Below, in pieces: positions 1 to 6,221 of a stretch of DNA of 11,442 nt; position 1 is the first letter of the stretch, and every line of letters starts with the position of its first letter. Where the stretch lies: assembly GCA_018820745.1 (NCBI GenBank), contig JAHJNP010000238.1, positions 1 to 11,442 on the forward strand, in the 5' to 3' direction. This DNA is from Gammaproteobacteria bacterium (GTDB lineage Bacteria > Pseudomonadota > Gammaproteobacteria > Burkholderiales > Thiobacillaceae). The notes under the pieces are model-generated. The model saw nothing but the letters and a program-made list of their open reading frames with translations. It did no database searches and was not told where the DNA came from. The position numbers and the translations under genes are program-made.

Positions 1-272
1 ACCTCGGCTGGATCAACCCCGGCGATACCGTGCCCGACTTCGAGAAGGCCATGGACGCCCTGCAGCCGGGCGAAGTGAGTGCGCCGATCCAGTCGCCCTT
101 CGGCTGGCACCTAATCCAGGTGCTGGAGCGCCGCGACCAGGACGTCACCCAGGAACGCCAGAAACTGCTGGCACGCAAGGCGATCCGCGAACGCAAGGCC
201 GAAGAAGCCTTCCAGGACTGGGTGCGGCAGATCCGCGATTCGGCCTACGTCGAGCTGCGCCCGCTCGACTGA
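1..272 (+). CDS. surA: SurA C-terminal part, periplasmic peptidyl-prolyl isomerase/chaperone (5' truncated)
   Basis: The reading frame is open from the left edge (first full codon at 3) to a TGA at 270-272, giving the last 89 residues. The visible start, [17 protein letters not shown], followed by the [22 protein letters not shown] stretch in shortened form ([17 protein letters not shown]), is the typical end of a parvulin-type rotamase domain as found in SurA. The basic helix that follows, rich in R, K and E, matches SurA's C-terminal segment, which packs back on the chaperone core. SurA acts in the periplasm, escorting unfolded outer-membrane beta-barrel proteins to the BAM complex. The position one base ahead of pdxA and upstream of ksgA is the classic proteobacterial surA-pdxA-ksgA order and supports SurA over PpiD or another parvulin. 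The signal peptide, N-terminal domain and first parvulin domain lie outside the window. Confidence 0.93.
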   Translation, partial: LGWINPGDTVPDFEKAMDALQPGEVSAPIQSPFGWHLIQVLERRDQDVTQERQKLLARKAIRERKAEEAFQDWVRQIRDSAYVELRPLD

Positions 273-273
273 C

Positions 274-1326
274 TTGAGCCAGCCCGGGGTGAGTGACGCC
301 GCCGAACTGCCCATGCTCGCGCTCACCGCAGGCGAGCCCGCCGGGATCGGCCCCGACCTCTGCATCGCGCTGTCGCAGCAGGCGCTGCCGTGCCGCATCT
401 CGGTGCTGGGCGACGCCGACGTGCTGCGCGCCCGCGCAACACAACTGGGCATCGCGGTCGATTTCGTCAGCGGCGACAGCGTGCCCGCGCATCGGCCCGG
501 CGCTCTGCACGTGCGCCACTTCCCGGTCGCCGCGGCGGTCACCGCCGGCGTGCTCGACCCCCGCAACAGCGCCCACGTGCTGGCCCTGCTCGACGCCGCG
601 CTCGCAGGCTGCCTGAACGGGTCGTATCACGCCATGGTCACCGCGCCGGTGCACAAGGCCGTCATCAACGACGCCGGCTTCGCCTTCACCGGCCATACCG
701 AATACCTGGCCGACCACAGCGGCACCAAACAGGTCGTGATGATGCTCGCCGGCGGCGGCCTGCGCGTCGCCCTGGCCACCACCCACCTGCCGCTGCGCGC
801 GGTGGCCGACGCCATCACGCCCGCGCTGCTCGATGAGGTGATCCGCATCCTGCACGCCGACCTGCAAGGCAAATTCGGCATCGCCGAACCGCGCATCCTG
901 GTGGCCGGTCTCAACCCGCATGCCGGCGAAGCCGGCCACCTCGGACGCGAAGAAATCGACATCATCGAACCCGTGCTCGAGCGCCTGCGCGGCGAGGGCA
1001 TGGACCTCGTCGGCCCGCTGCCCGCCGACACCCTGTTTTCGCGCATCCGTGTCGAGCCCTGCGACGCCGTGCTGGCGATGTATCACGACCAGGGCCTGCC
1101 CGTGCTCAAATACGCCAGCTTCGGCGCCGGCGTCAACATCACGCTCGGCCTGCCCTTCATCCGCACCTCGGTCTACCACGGCACCGCGCTCGACCTCGCC
1201 GGCACGGGGCGCGCCGAAGTGGGCAGTTTGCTGGCGGCGATCGAGGTGGCGCTGGAGATGGCTGGGAGGCAGTCGAGAGTCAAGAGCAGAGAGCCGAGAG
1301 CCGGGAAGCGAGAGCCGGCGGGATAG
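274..1326 (+). CDS. pdxA: 4-hydroxythreonine-4-phosphate dehydrogenase PdxA
   Basis: PdxA oxidises 4-phosphohydroxy-L-threonine with NAD(P)+ in the DXP-dependent pathway to pyridoxal 5'-phosphate, in the cytosol. The N-terminal [10 protein letters not shown] motif (residues 20-29), TGHTEYL with the phosphate-binding H141/T142, and the three metal-ligand histidines H171 (TTHLPL), H216 (NPHAGE) and H271 (YHDQG) are all present, matching E. coli H166, H211 and H266 with a constant offset of five. The start is uncertain: TTG 274 gives 350 residues, GTG 289 gives 345 and ATG 313 gives 337. None has a clear Shine-Dalgarno sequence, and TTG lies one base after the surA stop. The enzyme fold should end near EVALEMA (324-330). 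The remaining 20 residues are Arg/Lys/Glu-rich and encoded largely by a 7-base repeat block, so the tail looks like an acquired extension. The family is usually about 330 residues. Confidence 0.96.
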   Translation: MSQPGVSDAAELPMLALTAGEPAGIGPDLCIALSQQALPCRISVLGDADVLRARATQLGIAVDFVSGDSVPAHRPGALHVRHFPVAAAVTAGVLDPRNSAHVLALLDAALAGCLNGSYHAMVTAPVHKAVINDAGFAFTGHTEYLADHSGTKQVVMMLAGGGLRVALATTHLPLRAVADAITPALLDEVIRILHADLQGKFGIAEPRILVAGLNPHAGEAGHLGREEIDIIEPVLERLRGEGMDLVGPLPADTLFSRIRVEPCDAVLAMYHDQGLPVLKYASFGAGVNITLGLPFIRTSVYHGTALDLAGTGRAEVGSLLAAIEVALEMAGRQSRVKSREPRAGKREPAG

Positions 1327-1402
1327 CGGCGCCGACTCTCCGCTCTCGACTCTCCGCTCTAAACACACGACTCACGACTCTCCGCTCACGACTCTCAGCT
1401 CC
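1271..1402. repeat. Two opposed blocks of degenerate 7-base tandem repeats at the pdxA/ksgA junction
   Basis: From 1333 to 1402 the + strand divides exactly into ten heptamers: CGACTCT, CCGCTCT, CGACTCT, CCGCTCT, AAACACA, CGACTCA, CGACTCT, CCGCTCA, CGACTCT, CAGCTCC. From 1271 to 1319 it divides into seven units of the opposite sense: AGTCGAG, AGTCAAG, AGCAGAG, AGCCGAG, AGCCGGG, AAGCGAG, AGCCGGC. These are rotations of the reverse complement of the first set. A 13-base spacer separates the blocks and contains the pdxA stop. The arms could pair: 1283-1301 with 1342-1360 matches at 17 of 19 positions, and 1312-1319 with 1331-1338 at 7 of 8, closing an 11-base loop. There is no T-run, so it does not look like an intrinsic terminator. 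The left block lies inside the pdxA frame and the right block ends two bases before the ksgA ATG. No other array of this heptamer was seen in the window. Function is unknown. Confidence 0.85.
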
Positions 1403-1404
1403 CC

Positions 1405-2184
1405 ATGCACACCCCGCGCAAACGCTTCGGCCAGAACTTCCTCATCGACGACGGCATCATCCATGCGATCGTCAATGCCATCCATCCGCAGGCCGGGGAA
1501 ACCGTCGTCGAGATCGGACCCGGCCTGGGGGCGCTGACCCGCCCCCTGCTCGAACGCCTGCCGCACCTGCATGCGGTCGAGCTCGACCGCGACATCGTTG
1601 CGCGCCTGCAGCGGGCCTGGCCGGCCGAGCGCCTCACCGTGCACAGCTGCGACGCGCTGAAATTCGATTTCGCCGCGCTGGGCCACGACCTGCGCATCAT
1701 CGGCAACCTGCCGTACAACATTTCGACGCCACTCTTGTTCCACCTGTTGGCGTTTGCCGCGCACATCCGCGACATGACCTTCATGCTGCAGAAGGAAGTG
1801 GTCGAACGCATGGTCGCCGAGCCGTCGACCAACGATTACGGGCGGCTGTCGATCATGCTGCAGCGCCGCTTCCACATGGAGTGGCTGCTCGACGTGCCCC
1901 CCACCGCCTTCGACCCGCCGCCCAAGGTCAACTCCGCCGTCGTCCGGCTGATTCCCAAGACCCCGGCAGAAATCGTCGTGCTCGATGAAGCGCTGTTTGC
2001 GCGCGTGGTCGCCGCCGCCTTTTCGCAGCGCCGCAAGACCCTGAAAAACACGCTGGGCGGTTTGCTGAAGCCCGATGCATTGGCCGTGCTCGGGATCGAC
2101 GCCGGCAAGCGCGCCGAGAATCTCGCCGTCGCCGACTACGAGGCCATCACCCGGCATCTGAGCAGTTTGCAATCCAGGAGTTGA
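1405..2184 (+). CDS. rsmA: 16S rRNA (adenine1518-N6/adenine1519-N6)-dimethyltransferase RsmA/KsgA
   Basis: RsmA (KsgA) uses S-adenosylmethionine to dimethylate two adjacent adenosines in the 3'-terminal helix 45 hairpin of 16S rRNA, a late checkpoint in 30S subunit assembly. The 259-residue protein has the full family signature: KRFGQNFLID near residues 6-15, SAM motif I VVEIGPGLGALT (34-45), the acidic motif II VELDRD (58-63), DALKFDF (83-89), the catalytic IGNLPYNIST (99-108), LQKEVVERM (128-136) and PPKVNSAVVRL (172-182). A basic C-terminal domain with SQRRKTLKNTLGG follows. Length is normal for the family. ATG 1405 starts the protein at the expected place, before the conserved basic RKRFGQ motif. 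The leader just upstream is a pyrimidine-rich heptamer repeat with no Shine-Dalgarno sequence, which is odd for this gene. It is co-directional with pdxA, probably in one operon. Confidence 0.97.
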   Translation: MHTPRKRFGQNFLIDDGIIHAIVNAIHPQAGETVVEIGPGLGALTRPLLERLPHLHAVELDRDIVARLQRAWPAERLTVHSCDALKFDFAALGHDLRIIGNLPYNISTPLLFHLLAFAAHIRDMTFMLQKEVVERMVAEPSTNDYGRLSIMLQRRFHMEWLLDVPPTAFDPPPKVNSAVVRLIPKTPAEIVVLDEALFARVVAAAFSQRRKTLKNTLGGLLKPDALAVLGIDAGKRAENLAVADYEAITRHLSSLQSRS

Positions 2185-2186
2185 AC

Positions 2187-2783
2187 ATGATCGAGAACAC
2201 GGAACGTTTCAGTCGAGCGATGGCATTGTTCGATGCCGCCAATGCGGAAGACCCCAATCTGGACGAGGGCCAGCCGAAGGAACTGCTTTACGCCCAGCGC
2301 ATGTCGGACATGATCGCCCGCTTTGCGCCGGACGCATCCGAAGCGTCGCAGCTGGCGGTGCGCGCCCAGCACATCCAGCGCTGGAAGGTGCCGCGCAATA
2401 CCTATCCGATGACCACGGAAGGCTATCACGCATGGCGGACCGGGCTTTACACCTTTCAGGCAGACAGCGCAGGCGAACTGATGCGCCAGGCCGGCTATGA
2501 CGACGCGATGATCGAGCGCGTCAAAAAGGCGGTCGGCAAACGCGGCATCAAGAGCAATCCGGACACGCAGATGCTGGAGGACATCGCCGGCCTGGTCTTC
2601 ATCGAGCATTACATGCTGGCCTTCGCGCTCAGCAAGCCCGAATACGATGAAGAAAAGTGGCTGGAGATCATCCGCAAGACATGGAAGAAGATGTCGAAGG
2701 CCGCCCAGGCGTTTGCTCTGTCCGGCAAGATCAAGCTTCCGGAACCCCTGGTGCCGCTGATCACCAAGGCGGTCAGCCAGTAA
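2187..2783 (+). CDS. DUF4202 family protein of unknown function
   Basis: The 198-residue product resembles DUF4202 proteins, recognised from the ordered motifs FDAANAEDPN (15-24), ELLYAQRM (32-39), RAQHIQRWKVPR (59-70), YHAWRTGL (80-87), AGYDD (102-106), LEDIAGLVFIEHY (130-142) and IIRKTWKKMS (161-170). No biochemical role is firmly assigned to the family as far as I know. The conserved H62, E131/D132 and E140/H141 within helical segments recall the metal-binding layout of HD-type helical hydrolases; that is inference only. There is no signal peptide or membrane segment, so it is probably cytosolic. ATG 2187 is preferred over in-frame TTG 2181 because AGGAG at 2176-2180 sits six bases ahead of it. 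The gene begins two bases after the ksgA stop, which points to cotranscription and possibly translational coupling with ksgA. It is the last gene of the surA-pdxA-ksgA unit here. Confidence 0.88.
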   Translation: MIENTERFSRAMALFDAANAEDPNLDEGQPKELLYAQRMSDMIARFAPDASEASQLAVRAQHIQRWKVPRNTYPMTTEGYHAWRTGLYTFQADSAGELMRQAGYDDAMIERVKKAVGKRGIKSNPDTQMLEDIAGLVFIEHYMLAFALSKPEYDEEKWLEIIRKTWKKMSKAAQAFALSGKIKLPEPLVPLITKAVSQ

Positions 2784-2834
2784 GCGCAGTAAAGAAGCCC
2801 AGCTTCACCCCGGCGCACGATCCAGGAAAGGCGC

Positions 2835-3914
2835 TCAGTCTGCCAGGAAGGGATAGTCGGTGTAGCCCTTCTCCTCCCCGGTATAGAGCCTGTCGTAGTC
2901 GGGCGCGTTGAGCGGCGCGCCGCGGCGGAAGCGCTCGACCAGATCGGGGTTGGCCAGCAGCAGGCGGCCGAACGCAATCGCGTCGGCCGCGCCTGACATC
3001 ACGGCCTGCTGCGCCGTCTCGACGTCGTAGCCGTTGTTGCGAATCAGGTTGCCCTTGTACAGCGCACGCGTTTGATCGTAGTCGAACGGCAGCCACGCCT
3101 CCCGGGGTGCGCCGCCGGTCCCCTGCAGCACGTCGAGGAAGGCCAGGTTCAGCGGATTGAGCTGGGTCACGACGTAATCGAAGGTCTCCTGCGGGTGGTC
3201 GTCGCTGATGTCGTTGAACGGCGTCACCGGCGATAGGCGCAGGCCGACGCGGTCGCTGCCGATTGCAGCACACACCGCCTCCATCACCTCCAGCAGCAGG
3301 CGCGCGCGATTTTCCTTGCTGCCGCCGTAGGCGTCGCTGCGGTGGTTGGTCGACGAGCGCAGGAACTGGTCGAGCAGATAACCGTTGCCGGCATGGACTT
3401 CCACTCCGTCAAACCCCGCCGCCATCGCATTGCGCGCGGCCTCGGCGAAGCTTTCGACGAGCGCAGGAATTTCAGAAAGCTCGAGCGCGCGCGGGGTGAC
3501 GTAATCCTTCATCGCCTGCCCGGTGAACACCTGGCCGGACGGACGGATCGCAGAAGGCGCGACCGGCAGGGCCCCGCCCGGTTGCAGATCGGGGTGCGAA
3601 ATCCGCCCCACATGCCACAACTGCAGCGCGATCTTGCCGCCGGCGCCGTGCACCGCCGCAGTCACCTGCTTCCAGCCGGCGACCTGTTCGGGGGTGTGGA
3701 TGCCGGGGGTGCGCGGATAGCCGTGACCCTCCGCGCAGACCGGCGTCGCCTCGGTCAGGATCAATCCGGCCGAGGCGCGCTGGCGATAGTATTCGGCGAT
3801 CAGCGGGGTCGGCACATTGCCGGCGCCGGCGCGGTTGCGTGTCAGCGAGGACATCACCACGCGGTTGGCCAGCTCGATGGCGCCGAAGCGGGCGGGGGAA
3901 AAAAGATCGGTCAT
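2835..3914 (-). CDS. Old Yellow Enzyme family FMN-dependent alkene reductase (NemA-like)
   Basis: This 359-residue TIM-barrel flavoenzyme matches the Old Yellow Enzyme family: N-ethylmaleimide reductase, PETN reductase and related ene-reductases. These use NAD(P)H and FMN to reduce activated C=C bonds, nitro groups or reactive electrophiles. Visible signatures are the opening LFSPARFGAIELANRVVMSSLTR in part (FSPARFG, VVMSSLTR) with T25 near the flavin, QLWHVGRISHP (98-108), the substrate-binding pair H174/N177 in VEVHAGNGYL, the downstream SDAYGG with Y196, and GLRLSP (224-229) with R226. DAIAFGRLLLANPDL (311-325) is the C-terminal FMN-phosphate region. ATG 3914 is chosen because a GAGGA ribosome site lies eight bases upstream and because family proteins begin at this point; an in-frame upstream start would add 22 proline/arginine-rich residues. 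It lies 93 bases behind the sHSP pair on the same strand and converges with the DUF4202 gene. It may be read from the heat-shock promoter. The substrate is unknown. Confidence 0.93.
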   Translation of the reverse strand: MTDLFSPARFGAIELANRVVMSSLTRNRAGAGNVPTPLIAEYYRQRASAGLILTEATPVCAEGHGYPRTPGIHTPEQVAGWKQVTAAVHGAGGKIALQLWHVGRISHPDLQPGGALPVAPSAIRPSGQVFTGQAMKDYVTPRALELSEIPALVESFAEAARNAMAAGFDGVEVHAGNGYLLDQFLRSSTNHRSDAYGGSKENRARLLLEVMEAVCAAIGSDRVGLRLSPVTPFNDISDDHPQETFDYVVTQLNPLNLAFLDVLQGTGGAPREAWLPFDYDQTRALYKGNLIRNNGYDVETAQQAVMSGAADAIAFGRLLLANPDLVERFRRGAPLNAPDYDRLYTGEEKGYTDYPFLAD

Positions 3915-4007
3915 GCGGCAAGTCCTCGGCGTTGGATGGGGCGTTTTATTCCGCCTTGATGGTAACCCACCGGGGCGCACACGAACCGGCGGGCCGCGCC
4001 CACTGCA

Positions 4008-4367
4008 TCAGGCGACCTTGATCTCGATCTTGCGCGGCTGCGCGTGTTCGGCCTTGGGAATGCGCAGCTTGAGCACGCCGTGGTTGAACTCGGCGCTCAC
4101 CTTGCCGGTATCGAGCTCGCGCGACAGCGTGAAGCTGCGCCGGTAACGCGGCAGGCCGACCTCGGCATGGGTGGCGTCCATGCCTTCCGGCACGTCGAGC
4201 GCAACTTCGCCCTCGATCGTCAGCGTATCGGCCTCCAGCTGCAGGTCGAGCTTGTCTTTCGGCACGCCCGGCAGGTCGGCATAGAGGGTAATGCCGGCGG
4301 CGTCCTCGAACACGTCCACCGGCGGGATCATGGCGGCTTCGGCTTGCTTGGCGACAGTGTCATTCAT
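4008..4367 (-). CDS. Small heat shock protein (Hsp20/alpha-crystallin family), short form
   Basis: A 119-residue sHSP. These ATP-independent holdases bind unfolding proteins in the cytosol and keep them refoldable by DnaK/ClpB. After a short N-terminal arm of about 15 residues, the alpha-crystallin domain runs from PPVDVFED (15-22) through LYADLPGVPKDKLD (28-41), LTIEGE (49-54) and RYRRSFTL (74-81) to the family hallmark AEFNHGVLKLRIPK (92-105). KIEIKV near the end supplies the C-terminal I-x-I anchor used in oligomer assembly. The start ATG 4367 overlaps the stop of the upstream sHSP gene as ATGA, and AGGAG lies seven bases ahead of it, so it is translated both from its own site and by coupling. 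The arm is shorter than in the upstream partner, which suggests two different subunits that may co-assemble, as IbpA and IbpB do in E. coli. That partnership is inferred from context. Confidence 0.95.
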   Translation of the reverse strand: MNDTVAKQAEAAMIPPVDVFEDAAGITLYADLPGVPKDKLDLQLEADTLTIEGEVALDVPEGMDATHAEVGLPRYRRSFTLSRELDTGKVSAEFNHGVLKLRIPKAEHAQPRKIEIKVA

Positions 4368-4819
4368 GGCTGGTCTCCTGACTGAATCTGGATGCGGCGC
4401 GATTGTGCGGCTTGCTGGCGCGGGATGCTGATGTGCAGCACGCCGTTGCGGTAGCGCGCCTCGATGGCCGCGGCGTCGACATCGTCCGGCAGGCTCACCA
4501 CGCGGCGGAAGCGCCCGGCGAAGCGTTCCTCGATGTGCGGGGTGGCCTTGGCGTCCGGCTGCGGGGTGTCGGGCTTGCGTTCGCCGGCAATGGTGAGGAC
4601 GCCCTTTTCCACCTGAACGTCGAGGCTGGCCGGATCGACCCCCGGCGCAAACGCATAGAGCTCGACCGACTGCGGCGTGCCTCCGACATTGATGGCCGGA
4701 AAGCCGTCGCGGCCCAGGCCGCGAATGCTGGGCGTCATGTCGATGCGCTGCTGCATGCCGCGTTGCAGGCGATCCAGCTCCGCGAACAGGTCGCGGGGAA
4801 ACAGGGTGCGGGCCATCAT
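4364..4819 (-). CDS. Small heat shock protein (Hsp20/alpha-crystallin family), long form
   Basis: A 151-residue Hsp20-type holdase. The N-terminal arm (1-40) includes LFPRDLFAELDRLQRGM, a mixed hydrophobic/charged helix of the kind that sets oligomer size and substrate capture. The alpha-crystallin domain follows from PAINV (41-45) through LYAFAPGVDPASLDV (54-68), LTIAGER (75-81) and FRRVVSLPDDVD (104-115) to the hallmark ARYRNGVLHISIP (121-133). RIQIQ (142-146) provides the C-terminal I-x-I motif. Start choice: an in-frame ATG at 4831 exists, but its G and the next bases form the GGAGGA ribosome site, so the real start is the ATGATG pair at 4819/4816; 4819 has the better spacing. It is the promoter-proximal gene of the sHSP pair. 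A sigma-32-like promoter lies about 45 bases upstream, in the spacer shared with cbpA. Confidence 0.95.
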   Translation of the reverse strand: MMARTLFPRDLFAELDRLQRGMQQRIDMTPSIRGLGRDGFPAINVGGTPQSVELYAFAPGVDPASLDVQVEKGVLTIAGERKPDTPQPDAKATPHIEERFAGRFRRVVSLPDDVDAAAIEARYRNGVLHISIPRQQAAQSRRIQIQSGDQP

Positions 4820-4862
4820 TGATTCCTCCATTCAATTAAACATTCGTTCCTTTCCCGCAGCT

Positions 4863-4886
4863 ATGGGCAGGCCGCCCGATTTCAAT
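4863..4886 (-). promoter_or_regulatory. Sigma-32-like heat shock promoter for the sHSP genes
   Basis: On the - strand, ATTGAA (4886-4881) continues as ATTGAAA, close to the sigma-32 -35 element CTTGAAA. Twelve bases later comes GCCCAT (4868-4863), close to the -10 element CCCCAT. The known spacing in E. coli heat-shock promoters is about 13-15 bases, so this is one short. Transcription would begin near 4856, leaving a leader of roughly 36 bases before the sHSP start. The match is by eye and unscored, but position, orientation and the genes served all fit. Confidence 0.5.
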
Positions 4887-4888
4887 AT

Positions 4889-4912
4889 CTTGATGGTGGC
4901 GACCGCCGCCAT
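4889..4912 (+). promoter_or_regulatory. Sigma-32-like heat shock promoter for cbpA-cbpM
   Basis: CTTGAT (4889-4894) matches the -35 element seen at the E. coli dnaK P1 promoter, and CGCCAT (4907-4912) resembles the CCCCAT -10 element. The spacer is twelve bases, one shorter than the usual minimum, and identical in length to the opposed promoter on the other strand. The two -35 boxes are only two bases apart. The predicted leader to the cbpA ATG is about 39 bases. The -10 element has one mismatch, so this is weaker evidence than that for the opposite strand. Confidence 0.42.
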
Positions 4913-4958
4913 CACCTAAAAAGAAATAACGCAGCTTGCGTCACACCAGAAAGCCGAC

Positions 4959-5900
4959 ATGGAATTCAAGGACTATTACAAGACCCTGGGGGTCGCGCGC
5001 GACGCCACGGCGGAAGACCTGAAAAAGGCCTTCCGCAAGCTCGCGCGCAAGTACCACCCGGACGTTTCCAAAGAAGCGGATGCCCAGTTGCGCATGCAGG
5101 AAGTCAATGAGGCCTACGCCGTGCTGTCGGACCCGGAAAAGCGCGCCGCCTACGACCAGCTGGGCAGCGGCCACCGGCCCGGGCAGGCGTTCCGCCCGCC
5201 GCCGGACTGGGACGCCGGCTTCGAGTTTTCCGGCCGCGGCTTTTCGCCGCACGAGGCCGCCGGCTACAGCGATTTCTTCTCCGAGCTGTTCGGCCGCATG
5301 GGCGGCACCCACGCCGGCTTCCGGGCACGCGGCGAAGATCACCACGCCAAGGTGCTGCTCGACCTGGAAGACGCCTTCAGCGGTGCCACCCGGCAAATTG
5401 CGTTGCGCGTGCCGCAGATGGATGCGCGCGGCCGGGTTCAACTCGTCCCCCGCACCCTCAAGGTGAAGATTCCCGTGGGCGTGCGCGCCGGCCAGGTCAT
5501 CCGGCTGGCCGGCCAGGGCGCGCCCGGGGTGGGCGGCGCGGCCGCCGGCGACCTGCTTCTGGAAGTGCAGTTCAAGCCGCATCCGCGCTTTCGCGCAGAC
5601 GGACGCGACCTGCATCTGAGCCTGCCGCTGGCGCCGTGGGAGGCGGCGCTGGGGAGCGTCGTGACGGTGGATCTGCCGCACGGCAGCGTCAAGGTCCGCA
5701 TCCCCGAGGGCGCGCAGAGCGGAAAATCATTGCGCGTGCGCGGCAAGGGCATCCCGGGCGATCCGCCCGGCGACCTGCTGCTCGACCTGCAGGTGGTGCT
5801 GCCGCCGGCCGACACGGCCAAGGCGCGGGAATTGTATGAAACCATGGCGCGCGAGCTGGCGTTCGAGCCGCGCCGCCCCGGGAGGACATGGCATGGATGA
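4959..5900 (+). CDS. cbpA: DnaJ-like co-chaperone CbpA (curved DNA-binding protein A type)
   Basis: CbpA is a J-domain protein that stimulates the DnaK ATPase and can partly replace DnaJ; the E. coli protein also binds curved DNA in the nucleoid. The 313-residue product has an N-terminal J-domain (4-68) with the DnaK-contacting HPD at 33-35 and the closing YDQLGSGHRPG. Next comes a Gly/Phe/Pro-rich linker (about 70-115) containing FFSELFGRMGG, then two beta-rich substrate-binding domains with LEDAFSGATRQIALRVP, TLKVKIPVGVRAGQVIRLAGQG and VRIPEGAQSGKSLRVRGKGIP (shown here only as family markers). It lacks the CxxCxGxG zinc fingers of DnaJ, which separates it from DnaJ proper. The tandem cbpM gene downstream confirms the CbpA assignment. 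Only a weak AGAAAG ribosome site lies six bases before ATG 4959. It is divergent from the sHSP genes. Confidence 0.95.
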   Translation: MEFKDYYKTLGVARDATAEDLKKAFRKLARKYHPDVSKEADAQLRMQEVNEAYAVLSDPEKRAAYDQLGSGHRPGQAFRPPPDWDAGFEFSGRGFSPHEAAGYSDFFSELFGRMGGTHAGFRARGEDHHAKVLLDLEDAFSGATRQIALRVPQMDARGRVQLVPRTLKVKIPVGVRAGQVIRLAGQGAPGVGGAAAGDLLLEVQFKPHPRFRADGRDLHLSLPLAPWEAALGSVVTVDLPHGSVKVRIPEGAQSGKSLRVRGKGIPGDPPGDLLLDLQVVLPPADTAKARELYETMARELAFEPRRPGRTWHG

Positions 5901-6189
5901 TGACGACGACATCCTGATCGGCAGCCTGCTGGAGGAGTCCTGGCTGACGCTGGAACAGCTGGCCGCGGCCTGCACGGTGGAACCGGCATGGCTCATCCGC
6001 CACATCGAGGAAGGCCTGTTTCCCCATGCCGAGTGCGTGGCGGGCACCTGGCGCTTTACCGGCGCCAGCCTGCTGCGCGCGCGGCGGATGCGCCAACTGG
6101 AGCGCGATTTCGACGCCGTGCCGGAACTCGCTGCGCTGGTTGCCGACATGCTGGAGGAAATCGACAGCTTGCGTTCACGCACCGGCTAG
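5893..6189 (+). CDS. cbpM: Chaperone modulator CbpM
   Basis: CbpM is a small cytosolic protein that binds the J-domain of CbpA and blocks both its DnaK co-chaperone and its DNA-binding activity. The 98-residue product is close to E. coli CbpM in length (about 100). It has a MerR-like helix-turn-helix pattern: LTLEQLAAACTVEPAWLI, then a turn leading to GLFPHAE and the conserved W-R-F strand (GTWRFTGA), followed by LRARRMRQLERDFD and a C-terminal leucine-rich helix (LAALVADMLEEI). The N-terminus carries an unusual run of five aspartates. ATG 5893 is chosen because GGAGGA at 5881-5886 stands six bases upstream; it overlaps the end of cbpA by eight bases, implying coupled translation and matched amounts. 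It converges on gloA, with 32 bases between stops and no obvious terminator. Confidence 0.92.
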   Translation: MDDDDDILIGSLLEESWLTLEQLAAACTVEPAWLIRHIEEGLFPHAECVAGTWRFTGASLLRARRMRQLERDFDAVPELAALVADMLEEIDSLRSRTG

Positions 6190-6221
6190 ACGATCGTCCG
6201 TGCCGCGCGGGTGGGCGCAAC

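Noticed and set aside
145..1368. Long open frame of 407 codons on the - strand opposite pdxA
   Set aside because: It is a by-product of GC-rich codon use in pdxA: low-complexity composition, no recognisable motif, and the opposite strand encodes an intact conserved enzyme.
2788..2806. Possible terminator for the OYE gene on the - strand (GAAGC, TGG, GCTTC then TTTAC)
   Set aside because: The stem is only five pairs and the T-run three bases, so it is too weak to call, although its place in the convergent gap is right.
3915..4007. 93-base gap between the sHSP pair and the OYE gene, inspected for promoter or terminator
   Set aside because: GC-rich with a small GGGC/GCCC stem and an AT-rich patch near 3945-3952, but no paired -35/-10 elements at proper spacing and no T-run after the stem.
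6189..6198. Perfect 10-base palindrome GACGATCGTC at the cbpM stop codon
   Set aside because: Short palindromes of this kind are expected by chance in GC-rich DNA, and there is no second copy or promoter nearby to suggest an operator.
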